Source: Burkholderiales bacterium (GTDB lineage Bacteria > Pseudomonadota > Gammaproteobacteria > Burkholderiales > JAEUMW01). Taken from it: a stretch of 16,094 bases of DNA. Positions within the stretch are counted from its first letter, which is position 1. Each line of letters starts with the position of its first letter. The position numbers and the translations under genes are program-made. Where the stretch lies: positions 1 through 16,094 of the forward strand of contig JAEUMX010000416.1 of assembly GCA_016791285.1 (NCBI GenBank), read 5' to 3'. The notes under the pieces are model-generated. The model saw only the letters and a list, made by a program, of their open reading frames with translations. It was not told where the DNA came from and made no database searches. Shown one piece after another: positions 6,258-13,425 of this stretch.

Positions 6258-8426
6258 TCACCGGGACTGCGCGCCGAGACTCGCCACCGGTTTGATCGGG
6301 ATGTAGTAACCGTCCGCCCCGATCGGCGTCAGCGGCAGCCCGCCTTTCGTGCGGCGCTTGCGCTCCTGTACCAGCGGCGGGCAGGCATGCGGGTCATAGT
6401 AGAGAATCTGACAGTCCAGGCACAGCAGGCATTCGCGCTGGTCGATCGCGCCTTGGTCGTCGATCGCCTGGGGGCCGCAACCGGCCTGACAGGCATGGCA
6501 GGTCGTGCACTCCGCCTTGCGCTTCAAGCCGAACCAGCGGAACGTGGTGGGCATCGCGAGCCCGGCGCCAAGCGCGCACAGATACTTGCAGAACGGCCGC
6601 TCGGTGAAGAGCGACACGCTGAACAATGCGATCCAGTACAGCATGAACGGCCACGACCGGTTCCATACGCCGACCAGGAACGTGGTCTTGAACGGCTCCA
6701 CCTCGGCCAGCTTCTCTGCCGCGCCCATCGAGTAGAACGATACGGCGACCAACCCGGCGAGAATCCAGTATTTGATCCATTTGAGCCGGTTGTGCAGCTT
6801 CAGCGGGGGCTGGAACTGGAAGCGCTTGAGCGGAGTCGCGCGCGCCAGCTTGTAGGCGATCTCGGACAGCGAGCCGAACGGGCACAGCCAGCCGCAGAAG
6901 AGCCCCCGCCCCCAGACGAACGTGGTGAGGATGAGGAACCACCAGAAGATGAAGACGATCGGGTCGGACAGGAACAGCTCCCACTTCCACTGGAACACCA
7001 GCGAGTGAAACCAGGTCAGCACGTGGGTGATGCTTGGCTGCGCCATGGAATAGAATCCGACGAAAAAGATGCTGGCGCTCCACAGCACGTACTTGGGGTA
7101 CGACACCCAGCGCTTGTCCTTGCGCGTGGAACGGCGCACGAGCTGGTCGCGCAGCCCATAGACCGTCGCCGTCGCCGCGAGCAGCAGGATGAACACCGCG
7201 ATCTCGATCTTCTTGGCTTTCCAGATCGCGAACCAGGCCGCTTCCGGTTTTTCCACCACCGGCCGGCCGTCTTCCAGGTAGCGTGCTGGCAGCCAGTATT
7301 CGCGGTCGAAGCTGACGAAGCTCTTCGCGCCGCTTTGCCGGTCGACCTTGTTGGCGAGAAAGGCGAGGCGCCACGGGTAGGCGGCGCTGAATTCGGCGCC
7401 GTGTAGGATGAAGATGCCCGATTCACGGAACCGCGGCGCGCCCGCCGCCTCGATGCGATAAAGGTTGCGGTAGTCGGTATCTCGGAAGGTGAAGCTCGCC
7501 ACGTCTTGCTCCACCTGGATGCGATCGTAGATGCCGCCGCGCACGAAGCCGGAGCCCTTGAACGAGGCCAGGCCGTTGGCGACGATGAAGATGGCATGAT
7601 CGCCCGGCTTCAGGTCGGCCATCAGCCGCCGGTAGTCGCGCTCGCCCAGCAGGTTGATGCCGACGTTGGGCGCGTTGAGATAGCCGAAGTAGAGATCGAT
7701 GTACGGCTCGCCGGTCTCCGGCAGGTCGAGCTCGCGCGGGCGCACCACGAGGTGCCCGACGCTGCCCTCGGCGAGCAGCGCGTTCCAGTCGAGCTTGTCG
7801 GCCACGGCGGTGAACTGCGCTTGCGGCTTGGGGCGCGCCTTGATGATGCCGACTTGGCGGGCGATCTCGTAGGCGCTGCGCATCACCGCCTGGTTCTCGG
7901 CGATCACGGTCACGGTGGCACCGCTGATCGCGTCCACCCCGATGTAACCCTCCTCGGCGCGGCCCTTGCCGATCTCGACCTTGTCGCCGGCGCGGCGGCC
8001 AACATACTGCTGGACGAATCGCGTCAGCTCCGTTTCCGGGATGCCGACCAGCAGGATCGGCTCGCTGTGCTTGAGGATGCGGATGCCGGCGATGGTGCCG
8101 CGCGTATTCATGCCGATCAGGGTAACGACCGGCTTGCCGGAGTAGGCCGGGATGTCCACGACGTCGGTGGACAGGAACACGTAGCCGACGAGCTGACGCT
8201 CGCCGTCGACCGTCTTGTACGCCTCGACATAGGGTGGTCGCCCCTTGCGCGGTGAGAAGCTGTCCGCGCCTGGCATCACCTCCCGACATGGCGCATACGC
8301 GCACAGATCGGGATCGGTCTCGAGTTGCTGCGGCAACTCGGTGTCGTAGATCGTCGCCTGCGCCGAGCCGGCGCAGGCGAGCAGCAGCAGACACACGCTG
8401 CGCAGCAGAAAAGCCAGGGCGGGCAT
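6258..8426 (-). CDS. nosR: NosR, flavo-iron-sulfur membrane protein supplying electrons to NosZ
   Basis: A 722-residue polytopic protein of normal NosR length. Order of parts: signal/anchor segment (residues 1-24); a periplasmic FMN-binding domain with DAISGATVT, where Thr171 of SGAT is the expected covalent FMN site; a transmembrane core from about residue 415 with two NapH-type motifs CGWLCPFG and CKYLCALGAG; and a C-terminal cytoplasmic ferredoxin part with CTTCHACQAGC and CLLCLDC (plus a Cys in DPHACP) for two 4Fe-4S clusters. The usual Pro after the fourth Cys of the first cluster is Gly (CGPQAI). NosR takes electrons from the quinol pool towards NosZ and is also needed for nos expression in some species. 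The ATG at 8426 lies 41 bases after nosZ, so nosR follows nosZ here. The ribosome binding site is weak. Confidence 0.96.
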   Translation of the reverse strand: MPALAFLLRSVCLLLLACAGSAQATIYDTELPQQLETDPDLCAYAPCREVMPGADSFSPRKGRPPYVEAYKTVDGERQLVGYVFLSTDVVDIPAYSGKPVVTLIGMNTRGTIAGIRILKHSEPILLVGIPETELTRFVQQYVGRRAGDKVEIGKGRAEEGYIGVDAISGATVTVIAENQAVMRSAYEIARQVGIIKARPKPQAQFTAVADKLDWNALLAEGSVGHLVVRPRELDLPETGEPYIDLYFGYLNAPNVGINLLGERDYRRLMADLKPGDHAIFIVANGLASFKGSGFVRGGIYDRIQVEQDVASFTFRDTDYRNLYRIEAAGAPRFRESGIFILHGAEFSAAYPWRLAFLANKVDRQSGAKSFVSFDREYWLPARYLEDGRPVVEKPEAAWFAIWKAKKIEIAVFILLLAATATVYGLRDQLVRRSTRKDKRWVSYPKYVLWSASIFFVGFYSMAQPSITHVLTWFHSLVFQWKWELFLSDPIVFIFWWFLILTTFVWGRGLFCGWLCPFGSLSEIAYKLARATPLKRFQFQPPLKLHNRLKWIKYWILAGLVAVSFYSMGAAEKLAEVEPFKTTFLVGVWNRSWPFMLYWIALFSVSLFTERPFCKYLCALGAGLAMPTTFRWFGLKRKAECTTCHACQAGCGPQAIDDQGAIDQRECLLCLDCQILYYDPHACPPLVQERKRRTKGGLPLTPIGADGYYIPIKPVASLGAQSR

Positions 8427-8439
8427 GGTTCGCCTGGGT

Positions 8440-8464
8440 CGGCGGCCCTGCGCGTAGACCGCCG
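8440..8464 (-). repeat. Inverted repeat between nosZ and nosR
   Basis: CGGCGG (8440-8445) and CCGCCG (8459-8464) form a perfect 6-bp GC stem with a 13-base loop, starting three bases after the nosZ stop in the transcript. No T-run follows, so it is not a full intrinsic terminator. It could shield the nosZ mRNA 3' end or weakly attenuate reading into nosR. In such a GC-rich sequence a chance stem is quite possible. Confidence 0.4.
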
Positions 8465-8467
8465 CGC

Positions 8468-10426
8468 TCAGGTTTCGACGAACATCCGGCCACGCATCTC
8501 CAGGTGCAGGGCGTGGCAGAAGTGGGTGCAGTAGAACCAGAACACGCCCGGCTTGTCGGCCGTGAAGGTGACCGACTTGGTCTCCTGCGGCCCCACCGCG
8601 AAGTTGATGTCGTAGTTCGCCAGGCCGAAGCCGTGGTGCAGATCCTCCACCTTGTCGTGATTGGTGAGAATGACCGTGACCTCGTCGCCCTTCTTGACGG
8701 TGAACTCAGTCGGCGTATACGTCGGCGCGATCGAGACGATGCGCACCGTGACCTTGTTGCCCTTGCGCTCGACGCCTGCCTGCGCGGTGTCCTTCACCGC
8801 GATCGGCGAGTCGTCCATGTTGTAGATCTGCTTGGTCTTCAGGATATCGCGGCGGATGATGATCGCATCGTGCGGCTCCGGGTGCGCGGTGCCGTCGTGG
8901 ATGAGCGCCATCTTCTCGCCGGTGATGTCGATCAGTTGCTCGGTCTCGACGTGCATCGGCCCGACCGGCAGGAAGCGATCCTTGGAGAACTTGTTGCCGG
9001 CGTTGAAGAACTTGCCGTCGGCCTCCCTGGTCTCGCCCATCGAGGCGTAGCTGTGTCCGGGCTGGTAGTGGACATCGATGCGATCGACCACCGGCTGCGC
9101 GCTCTTGTCACCCTTGTACTGGGCGATCGCCTTCTCCACGTTCCACTTGACCACCTGGCTGTCGAGGAAGAGGGAGGTATAGGCATTGCCCTTGTTGTCG
9201 AAGCCGGTGTGCAGCGGTCCCAGGCCGATCTCCGGCTCGGCGACCACCGCATCGCGCGGCTCCTTCACCTCGCCGTTGAACCATTTCAGCACGAGCTCGT
9301 GAGAGATCACGGTCGCGGTCGGCGACAACTTGCCGGAGCACACGTAGTACTTGCCGTCCGGCGTGGTGTTCACGCCGTGCGGATTCTTGGGTACCGGCAC
9401 GTAACAGGTGACGGCGGTCTTCGGATCACTGTTCGCGGCCTGGGTCCCGTCCACCACCGGCAGCTTGGAACCGCCGAGGGTGAAGGTCTTGCCCGCCTTG
9501 ACCGCAGCCTCGACGCGCTCGACGTCGAAGAACACGCAGGCGTCGCGCTCGGCCGACATCATGTCGGCGAACACGGCGCCGTTCTCGGTGTTGTATTGAT
9601 TCAGACACACCAGCTTGCCGTCGTAGGAGGTCGCACACAGATCCATATTGCCGTCGATCTTCACCTGCCAGCGCGGCTCCATGGTCTCGGCATCGACGCA
9701 GGTGAGCAGGCAAGCGTACTTGGCGTGATCCTTGATCTCCGGCCCCTTGTTGGTGAACGGAACGTGGAACTCCGACCCGCAGAACACCCGCGTGGTGTGA
9801 TTGATCTTCGGATCGACCGGATCGCGCCGGTCCGGGAAGATGCCGTGGAAGCCCTGCACGTTCGGGACCTCGACGATCTTGTCGCACTCCATGTAGTCGC
9901 CACGGATGCGCGCCATGCGGTTGTTGAGCTTGTCGTTGGTCCAGAAGTATTTGCCGTCGTAAGTGCCGTCGGTATAGGAACCATGCACGTGGTGGGTGTC
10001 GCCAGTGCAGTACTTCAGGCTGCCGTCGGGCTTCGTGCCGAGGATCTTCTTGGATTCGTTGGTGATGCCCCAGCCAGCCATCGGATCCATGTTGAACACC
10101 GGGATGCGCTTGAGGGTACGCCCGGAAGGCACGCCGTAGATGCGCAGCTCACCCGAGTGGCCACCGCTGGAGACCAGGTAGTACTCGTCCAGCTGACCCG
10201 GAGCGACTTCAGACGACACATGGGCCGCGGGCGTGACCGGTTTTGCCGGAGCGGTTTCCGACGCGGCCTTGGGCGCGGCTTTCTCCGACGAGTCGCCACA
10301 AGAGGCGAGCCCCACCGACAAACCCGCCCCCGCAAAACCGACTGCTGCCGCGGTGCCCAGAAACTTGCGTCGTCCCGCATCCTCCGGAACGACTTTATCC
10401 TCGATCGGTTGTCTATCGTCCGCCAT
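8468..10426 (-). CDS. nosZ: NosZ nitrous-oxide reductase (Tat-type, clade I)
   Basis: Multicopper enzyme reducing N2O to N2 in the periplasm, 652 residues. A Tat motif RRKFLG (residues 19-24) and hydrophobic stretch come first. An LASC lipobox at 40-43 and an Ala/Pro/Lys-rich linker (44-75) follow. The seven-bladed propeller carries all seven CuZ histidines: His145 and His146 (DTHH), His194 (GFHG), His350 (NPHG), His406 (PLHT), His458 (PGHS) and His519 (EPHD). The C-terminal cupredoxin domain has the CuA ligands His598, Cys633, Cys637, His641 and Met644; position 635, Trp in Pseudomonas stutzeri NosZ (CSWFC), is His here (CTHFC). The ATG at 10426 has AGGAGG five bases upstream; an upstream in-frame TTG was not used. 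It is the first gene of the nos unit, behind its own FNR-type promoter. Confidence 0.98.
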   Translation of the reverse strand: MADDRQPIEDKVVPEDAGRRKFLGTAAAVGFAGAGLSVGLASCGDSSEKAAPKAASETAPAKPVTPAAHVSSEVAPGQLDEYYLVSSGGHSGELRIYGVPSGRTLKRIPVFNMDPMAGWGITNESKKILGTKPDGSLKYCTGDTHHVHGSYTDGTYDGKYFWTNDKLNNRMARIRGDYMECDKIVEVPNVQGFHGIFPDRRDPVDPKINHTTRVFCGSEFHVPFTNKGPEIKDHAKYACLLTCVDAETMEPRWQVKIDGNMDLCATSYDGKLVCLNQYNTENGAVFADMMSAERDACVFFDVERVEAAVKAGKTFTLGGSKLPVVDGTQAANSDPKTAVTCYVPVPKNPHGVNTTPDGKYYVCSGKLSPTATVISHELVLKWFNGEVKEPRDAVVAEPEIGLGPLHTGFDNKGNAYTSLFLDSQVVKWNVEKAIAQYKGDKSAQPVVDRIDVHYQPGHSYASMGETREADGKFFNAGNKFSKDRFLPVGPMHVETEQLIDITGEKMALIHDGTAHPEPHDAIIIRRDILKTKQIYNMDDSPIAVKDTAQAGVERKGNKVTVRIVSIAPTYTPTEFTVKKGDEVTVILTNHDKVEDLHHGFGLANYDINFAVGPQETKSVTFTADKPGVFWFYCTHFCHALHLEMRGRMFVET

Positions 10427-10431
10427 TCTCG

Positions 10432-10437
10432 CCTCCT
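10432..10437 (-). promoter_or_regulatory. Ribosome binding site of nosZ
   Basis: AGGAGG, a full match to the anti-Shine-Dalgarno complement, five bases before the ATG at 10426. It fixes the start against the TTG at 10444, which lies upstream of the site, and suggests strong nosZ translation. Confidence 0.85.
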
Positions 10438-10530
10438 GCTCCAAGGTTTCTATTTGTCAGGACTGCTCGCCTCGCGGCGATTCGGGTCGTGCGCCGCGCG
10501 GTAAAACGGTTCTCCAATCGACCACTGGCT

Positions 10531-10557
10531 CCAGCATGCGCTGGGGATACAGATCCC
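10531..10557 (-). repeat. Two abutting stem-loops in the nosZ leader
   Basis: CCAGC-ATGC-GCTGG (10531-10544) and GGGAT-ACAG-ATCCC (10544-10557) are two perfect 5-bp stems with 4-base loops that share one base. Both lie just downstream of the predicted transcription start near 10561, so they would fold at the very 5' end of the nosZ mRNA. They may stabilise the 5' end or be a protein or RNA target. The remaining leader (10438-10530) shows no clear gene or further motif. Confidence 0.5.
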
Positions 10558-10567
10558 GGGACACCCC

Positions 10568-10573
10568 CTTATA
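10568..10573 (-). promoter_or_regulatory. Predicted -10 element of the nosZ promoter
   Basis: TATAAG on the minus strand matches TATAAT at five of six positions. Its centre is 32 bases downstream of the centre of the FNR-type palindrome, which is the spacing of class II FNR/Dnr promoters (activator at -41.5). The start of transcription is predicted near 10561, giving a leader of about 134 bases before nosZ. Confidence 0.7.
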
Positions 10574-10595
10574 CTTCTTGTCGCAGCGCCCTGCC

Positions 10596-10609
10596 TTGAT
10601 GTGTGTCAA
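10596..10609 (-). promoter_or_regulatory. FNR/Dnr/NNR-type operator upstream of nosZ
   Basis: On the minus strand the site reads TTGAC-ACAC-ATCAA. It matches the FNR family consensus TTGAT-N4-ATCAA at nine of ten positions and the looser TTGAY-N4-RTCAA form fully. Regulators of this family (FNR/Anr for low oxygen, Dnr/NnrR for nitric oxide) commonly drive nos and nir genes; the site alone does not tell which one acts. It lies in the only substantial intergenic region of the window, 170 bases before nosZ and 38 bases after the nirN stop. Confidence 0.8.
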
Positions 10610-10625
10610 CCCGGACCGCGCCGGG
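10610..10625 (-). repeat. Short inverted repeat after nirN
   Basis: CCCGG (10610-10614) and CCGGG (10621-10625) make a 5-bp stem with a 6-base loop, 22 bases after the nirN stop and directly touching the FNR-type operator. No T-run follows on the minus strand, so it is a poor intrinsic terminator; nir transcripts may read on into nosZ. It may be chance in GC-rich DNA. Confidence 0.35.
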
Positions 10626-10647
10626 AGACATGCTTTCGAGGAACCTG

Positions 10648-12204
10648 CTAGTGGCTCGTCCCTTCCGATCGCGTGATCTTGTTCCAGACGTTGTATTTGC
10701 CCACCGGCTTTCTCATCGGCAGGCGCTTCACCTCTTTCAGGGTCTCGGTGTCGTAGATCACCAGCGCGCCGTCCTGCTCCCAGATCGACACCAGCGCGTA
10801 ACGCCCGTCGCGCGTGAACTCGACGTGCGCGGCGGTCTTGCCCGGTGCCGGGCGCAGCGTCTTCGCGACCTCCAACGTGCGCTTGTCGATGAGCTGCATC
10901 GTGTCCTTGGCGGGGCTCATCATCGCGTCCACCCAGGCATAAGGTGTGACCTCGTGGCTGCGCATGAAGAACGCGGGGCCGAGCGTGGGGATTTCTTTCA
11001 CCACCTGCCAGCTCTGCATGTCGATCACGCTCACCACACCCTCCTTGAGATTCGGCGTCGCCAGCACGCGCTTGCCCTCATGCTCCCAGGAGATGCCCGA
11101 GCCCAGGTGCGGCAGCCCCGGCAGCGGCACGTCCGCGATCTTGCGCCGGACGTCGAGGTTCACCACCTGCCCCTTGCCGCCTGCACGCGCGGCGCCGATG
11201 ACGTAGGCGTAGCTCGGATCGAAGAAGAAATCGTCCAGCACTTCGTCGAGCGGCGTGCGGCGAGCGTTGAGCTTGCCCGGCGCCGCGACGCCTTCGCCCA
11301 GCTTGTAGTCGTGTACGAGTCCGTCGTAGATCGGCGCGGCGCTGTCGTCGTAGGAGATCTCCCAGATCTCGGGCACGTCCTTCAACGCGGCGACGAAGCT
11401 CTTGCGCGGCGCCGCATCGTACACCGCCGACACCCGCGAGCTCTTGCCCTGGCGGTCGCGCACCTCGATCACCTTGACGAGCGAGAGGTCGCGCGCGTCC
11501 AGCACCACCAGCGTGTGCGGTAGGTAGTTCGCCACCATCACGTAGCGGCCGTCGCCGGACACGGCTACGTTGCGCGTGTTGAGACCGGCGCGCACCTCGG
11601 CGACCGTCTGCAAGCTCCAGAGATCGAACTTGGTCACCCAGCCATCGCGCGAGCCGAAGAACACGTAGCGCCCGTCCGGCGTGAACTTCGGCCCGCCGTG
11701 CAGCGCATAGCGGGTCGGCACGCGCGCGAGCGGCTCGAAGCGATCGCCGTCCAGGATGGTGACGTGATGATCGCCCGCCTCCACCACCACGAAGAGGTTC
11801 ATCGGATCGGCGTCGAACTGCGGGCGGTCGGGCAGGCTGCCGGGCGTGACCGTCTCGATGCGGGACGCCTTGATCTCCGCCTCGCCCCATCGTGGCGGCG
11901 GCTCGACCTTCGCGTAGACGAAGGCGGCGAGCGCTTCGATCTCCGCCGCGGAGAGCTTGTCCGCGAAGCCCGGCATCTGTGTCGCCGCACGCCCCTGCGC
12001 GATCACCGCGACCGCGTCGGCACGCTTCAGGCGCTCGAGGTTCTCGGGCAGCAGCGCGGGCCCCATGCCCCCGAAGCGGTCGGCGCCGTGGCAGCTCGCG
12101 CAGTGCGTGGCGTACAGAGCCTGCGGGTCCGGCGCCGCGAAGCTGGACGTTGCCACCAGCGCGCACAGCACCAGCGCCCGCCGCGCCCACGACGAGGTCC
12201 GCAT
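10648..12204 (-). CDS. nirN: NirN, c-type cytochrome/d1-domain dihydro-heme d1 dehydrogenase
   Basis: Periplasmic protein of 518 residues that oxidises dihydro-heme d1 to heme d1, the last step for the NirS cofactor. It has a Sec signal peptide (residues 1-24, ending SSFAAP), a small cytochrome c domain with CASCH at 35-39 and a likely Met ligand in QMPGF, then an eight-bladed d1-type propeller (FTPDGRYVFFGSRDGWV, VSGDGRYVMVANYLPHT, FTRDGRYALVSIWEQDG). The end GKYNVWNKITRSEGTSH is of the NirN/NirS type. I prefer NirN over the nitrite reductase NirS because the gene lies at the end of a heme d1 operon, the cytochrome part is short, and the protein is about the length of known NirN. The ATG at 12204 follows the nirJ stop by 10 bases; a GTG one codon earlier is equally possible. 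No clear Shine-Dalgarno is seen. Confidence 0.88.
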   Translation of the reverse strand: MRTSSWARRALVLCALVATSSFAAPDPQALYATHCASCHGADRFGGMGPALLPENLERLKRADAVAVIAQGRAATQMPGFADKLSAAEIEALAAFVYAKVEPPPRWGEAEIKASRIETVTPGSLPDRPQFDADPMNLFVVVEAGDHHVTILDGDRFEPLARVPTRYALHGGPKFTPDGRYVFFGSRDGWVTKFDLWSLQTVAEVRAGLNTRNVAVSGDGRYVMVANYLPHTLVVLDARDLSLVKVIEVRDRQGKSSRVSAVYDAAPRKSFVAALKDVPEIWEISYDDSAAPIYDGLVHDYKLGEGVAAPGKLNARRTPLDEVLDDFFFDPSYAYVIGAARAGGKGQVVNLDVRRKIADVPLPGLPHLGSGISWEHEGKRVLATPNLKEGVVSVIDMQSWQVVKEIPTLGPAFFMRSHEVTPYAWVDAMMSPAKDTMQLIDKRTLEVAKTLRPAPGKTAAHVEFTRDGRYALVSIWEQDGALVIYDTETLKEVKRLPMRKPVGKYNVWNKITRSEGTSH

Positions 12205-12214
12205 CACGAAAACG

Positions 12215-13411
12215 CTACGCCGCGCTGCGTTGTCTCGTGTAGGGCGTGACCTTGATCCGCTCGCGCTCGCTGGTGATGCCGAGCTCGTGATCCTCGAGGT
12301 AGCAGCCCGGATCTTCCTGCCATGGATCGCCCGTCAACTGCCGCGCGCGGGTGCGCGTGTTGCCGCCGCAGATGGAGAAATAGGCACACTCGCCGCAGCG
12401 CCCCTTGATGACGCGCGGGCTCGCCTTCAGTCCCGCCATGATCGGATCGGACACGTCGCGCCAGATCTCCGAGAAGGGTCGCGCGCGAACATTGCCCAGG
12501 CTGTAGTCCCACCAGTAGGTGTCGGGGTGGACGTTGCCGAGGTTGTCGATGTTGGCGACGTTCACGCCCGATGCGTTGCCGCCCCATTGCGCGAGCTTCG
12601 CCCCCACGTGGTACGCACGCATCGGAAAATGGCGGCGCACCCAGCGCAGGAAATAGACGCCGTCGGCATCGTTGTTGCCGGTGACGAATTCGTTGTGCAC
12701 GCCGCGCTCCCTGCAGTCCCAGCAGACGTCGAAGAGCAGGTCCATGGCCTCGCGGGTCATGGCGTGATGGGCGTCGTCCTTGCGGTTCACGTTGCCGCGG
12801 CCGGCGTAGTTCAGATGCGAGAGGTAGAACTTGTCGATGCCTTCGGCTTCGATCATCGCCAGCAGCCACGGCAGGTCGGCGTAATTGTCGGCGGTCAGCG
12901 TAAAGCGCACGCCCACTTTCACGCCGGCATCGCGGCACAGCCGCAGCGCGCCCATCGAGGCATCGAAGGCGCCGGCGCGGCGCCGGAAGCGGTCGTGCGT
13001 GTCGCGGCGTCCGTCGAGGCTGATGCCGACGTAATCGAACCCGATGTCGACGATGCGATCGATGTTCGCGGCGTCGATCAGGGTGCCGTTCGTGGAGAGG
13101 CCGACGTAGAAGCCCATCGCCTTGGCGCGCCGCGCGATGTCGAAGATGTCGGGACGCAGCAGCGGCTCGCCGCCCGACAGGATCAGCACCGGCACGCGGA
13201 ACGCCTTGAGATCGTCCATCACCGAGAACACTTCGGACGTGCCGAGCTCGCCGGGGAAGTCGTGGTCGGCGGAGACGGAGTAGCAGTGCTTGCAGGTGAG
13301 ATTGCAGCGCCGGATCAGGTTCCAGATCACGACCGGCCCGGGCGGATTACGCCTGGGTCCGATCGGGGTCGGCGCGACGATCTCCTGCATGAATTGCGAT
13401 ACGCGAAACAT
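12215..13411 (-). CDS. nirJ: NirJ radical SAM enzyme of heme d1 biosynthesis
   Basis: Cytoplasmic radical SAM enzyme of 398 residues acting on 12,18-didecarboxysiroheme, where it removes propionate side chains on the way to heme d1. The SAM-cluster motif CxxxCxxC is at Cys36, Cys40 and Cys43 (CNLTCKHC), followed by the SAM-binding GGEPLLRPD and the LSTNGTLID strand. The C-terminal SPASM/twitch part has CGECAYFSIC and a further Cys in EDPGC (about 339-370) for a second cluster. The block QWGGNASGVNVANIDNLGNVHPD is typical of NirJ and related heme-remodelling enzymes (AhbC, AhbD). In a heme d1 operon, directly after nirH, the NirJ call is secure. The ATG at 13411 has a very strong AGGAGG six bases upstream. 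In the order known from Pseudomonas aeruginosa nirE would follow; here nirN follows at once. Confidence 0.95.
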   Translation of the reverse strand: MFRVSQFMQEIVAPTPIGPRRNPPGPVVIWNLIRRCNLTCKHCYSVSADHDFPGELGTSEVFSVMDDLKAFRVPVLILSGGEPLLRPDIFDIARRAKAMGFYVGLSTNGTLIDAANIDRIVDIGFDYVGISLDGRRDTHDRFRRRAGAFDASMGALRLCRDAGVKVGVRFTLTADNYADLPWLLAMIEAEGIDKFYLSHLNYAGRGNVNRKDDAHHAMTREAMDLLFDVCWDCRERGVHNEFVTGNNDADGVYFLRWVRRHFPMRAYHVGAKLAQWGGNASGVNVANIDNLGNVHPDTYWWDYSLGNVRARPFSEIWRDVSDPIMAGLKASPRVIKGRCGECAYFSICGGNTRTRARQLTGDPWQEDPGCYLEDHELGITSERERIKVTPYTRQRSAA

Positions 13412-13417
13412 CCCTCT

Positions 13418-13423
13418 CCTCCT
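13418..13423 (-). promoter_or_regulatory. Ribosome binding site of nirJ
   Basis: AGGAGG within a purine-rich run, six bases before the ATG at 13411. It fills the 14-base gap after nirH and rules out the far upstream open frame as the true nirJ start. Confidence 0.8.
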
Positions 13424-13425
13424 CG

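Noticed and set aside
9584..9810. Isolated TTGAT half-sites inside nosZ as further FNR boxes
   Set aside because: Neither has a matching ATCAA half at the right spacing, and both are within coding sequence.
8234..10504. A 756-codon open frame on the plus strand over nosZ and nosR
   Set aside because: It is antisense to nosZ, whose protein is unmistakable. The product is low-complexity (R, H, V, L, D rich) with no family resemblance, as expected from high-GC codon bias on the opposite strand.
10610..10625. Intrinsic terminator after nirN
   Set aside because: The stem is only 5 bp and no run of T follows on the transcribed strand; the sequence goes straight into the FNR-type site.
10648..12204. 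Reading this gene as nirS, the cd1 nitrite reductase
   Set aside because: The cytochrome domain is short, the protein is about 50 or more residues shorter than the usual NirS precursor, and it ends a cofactor biosynthesis operon as NirN does. A phylogeny with both families would settle it.
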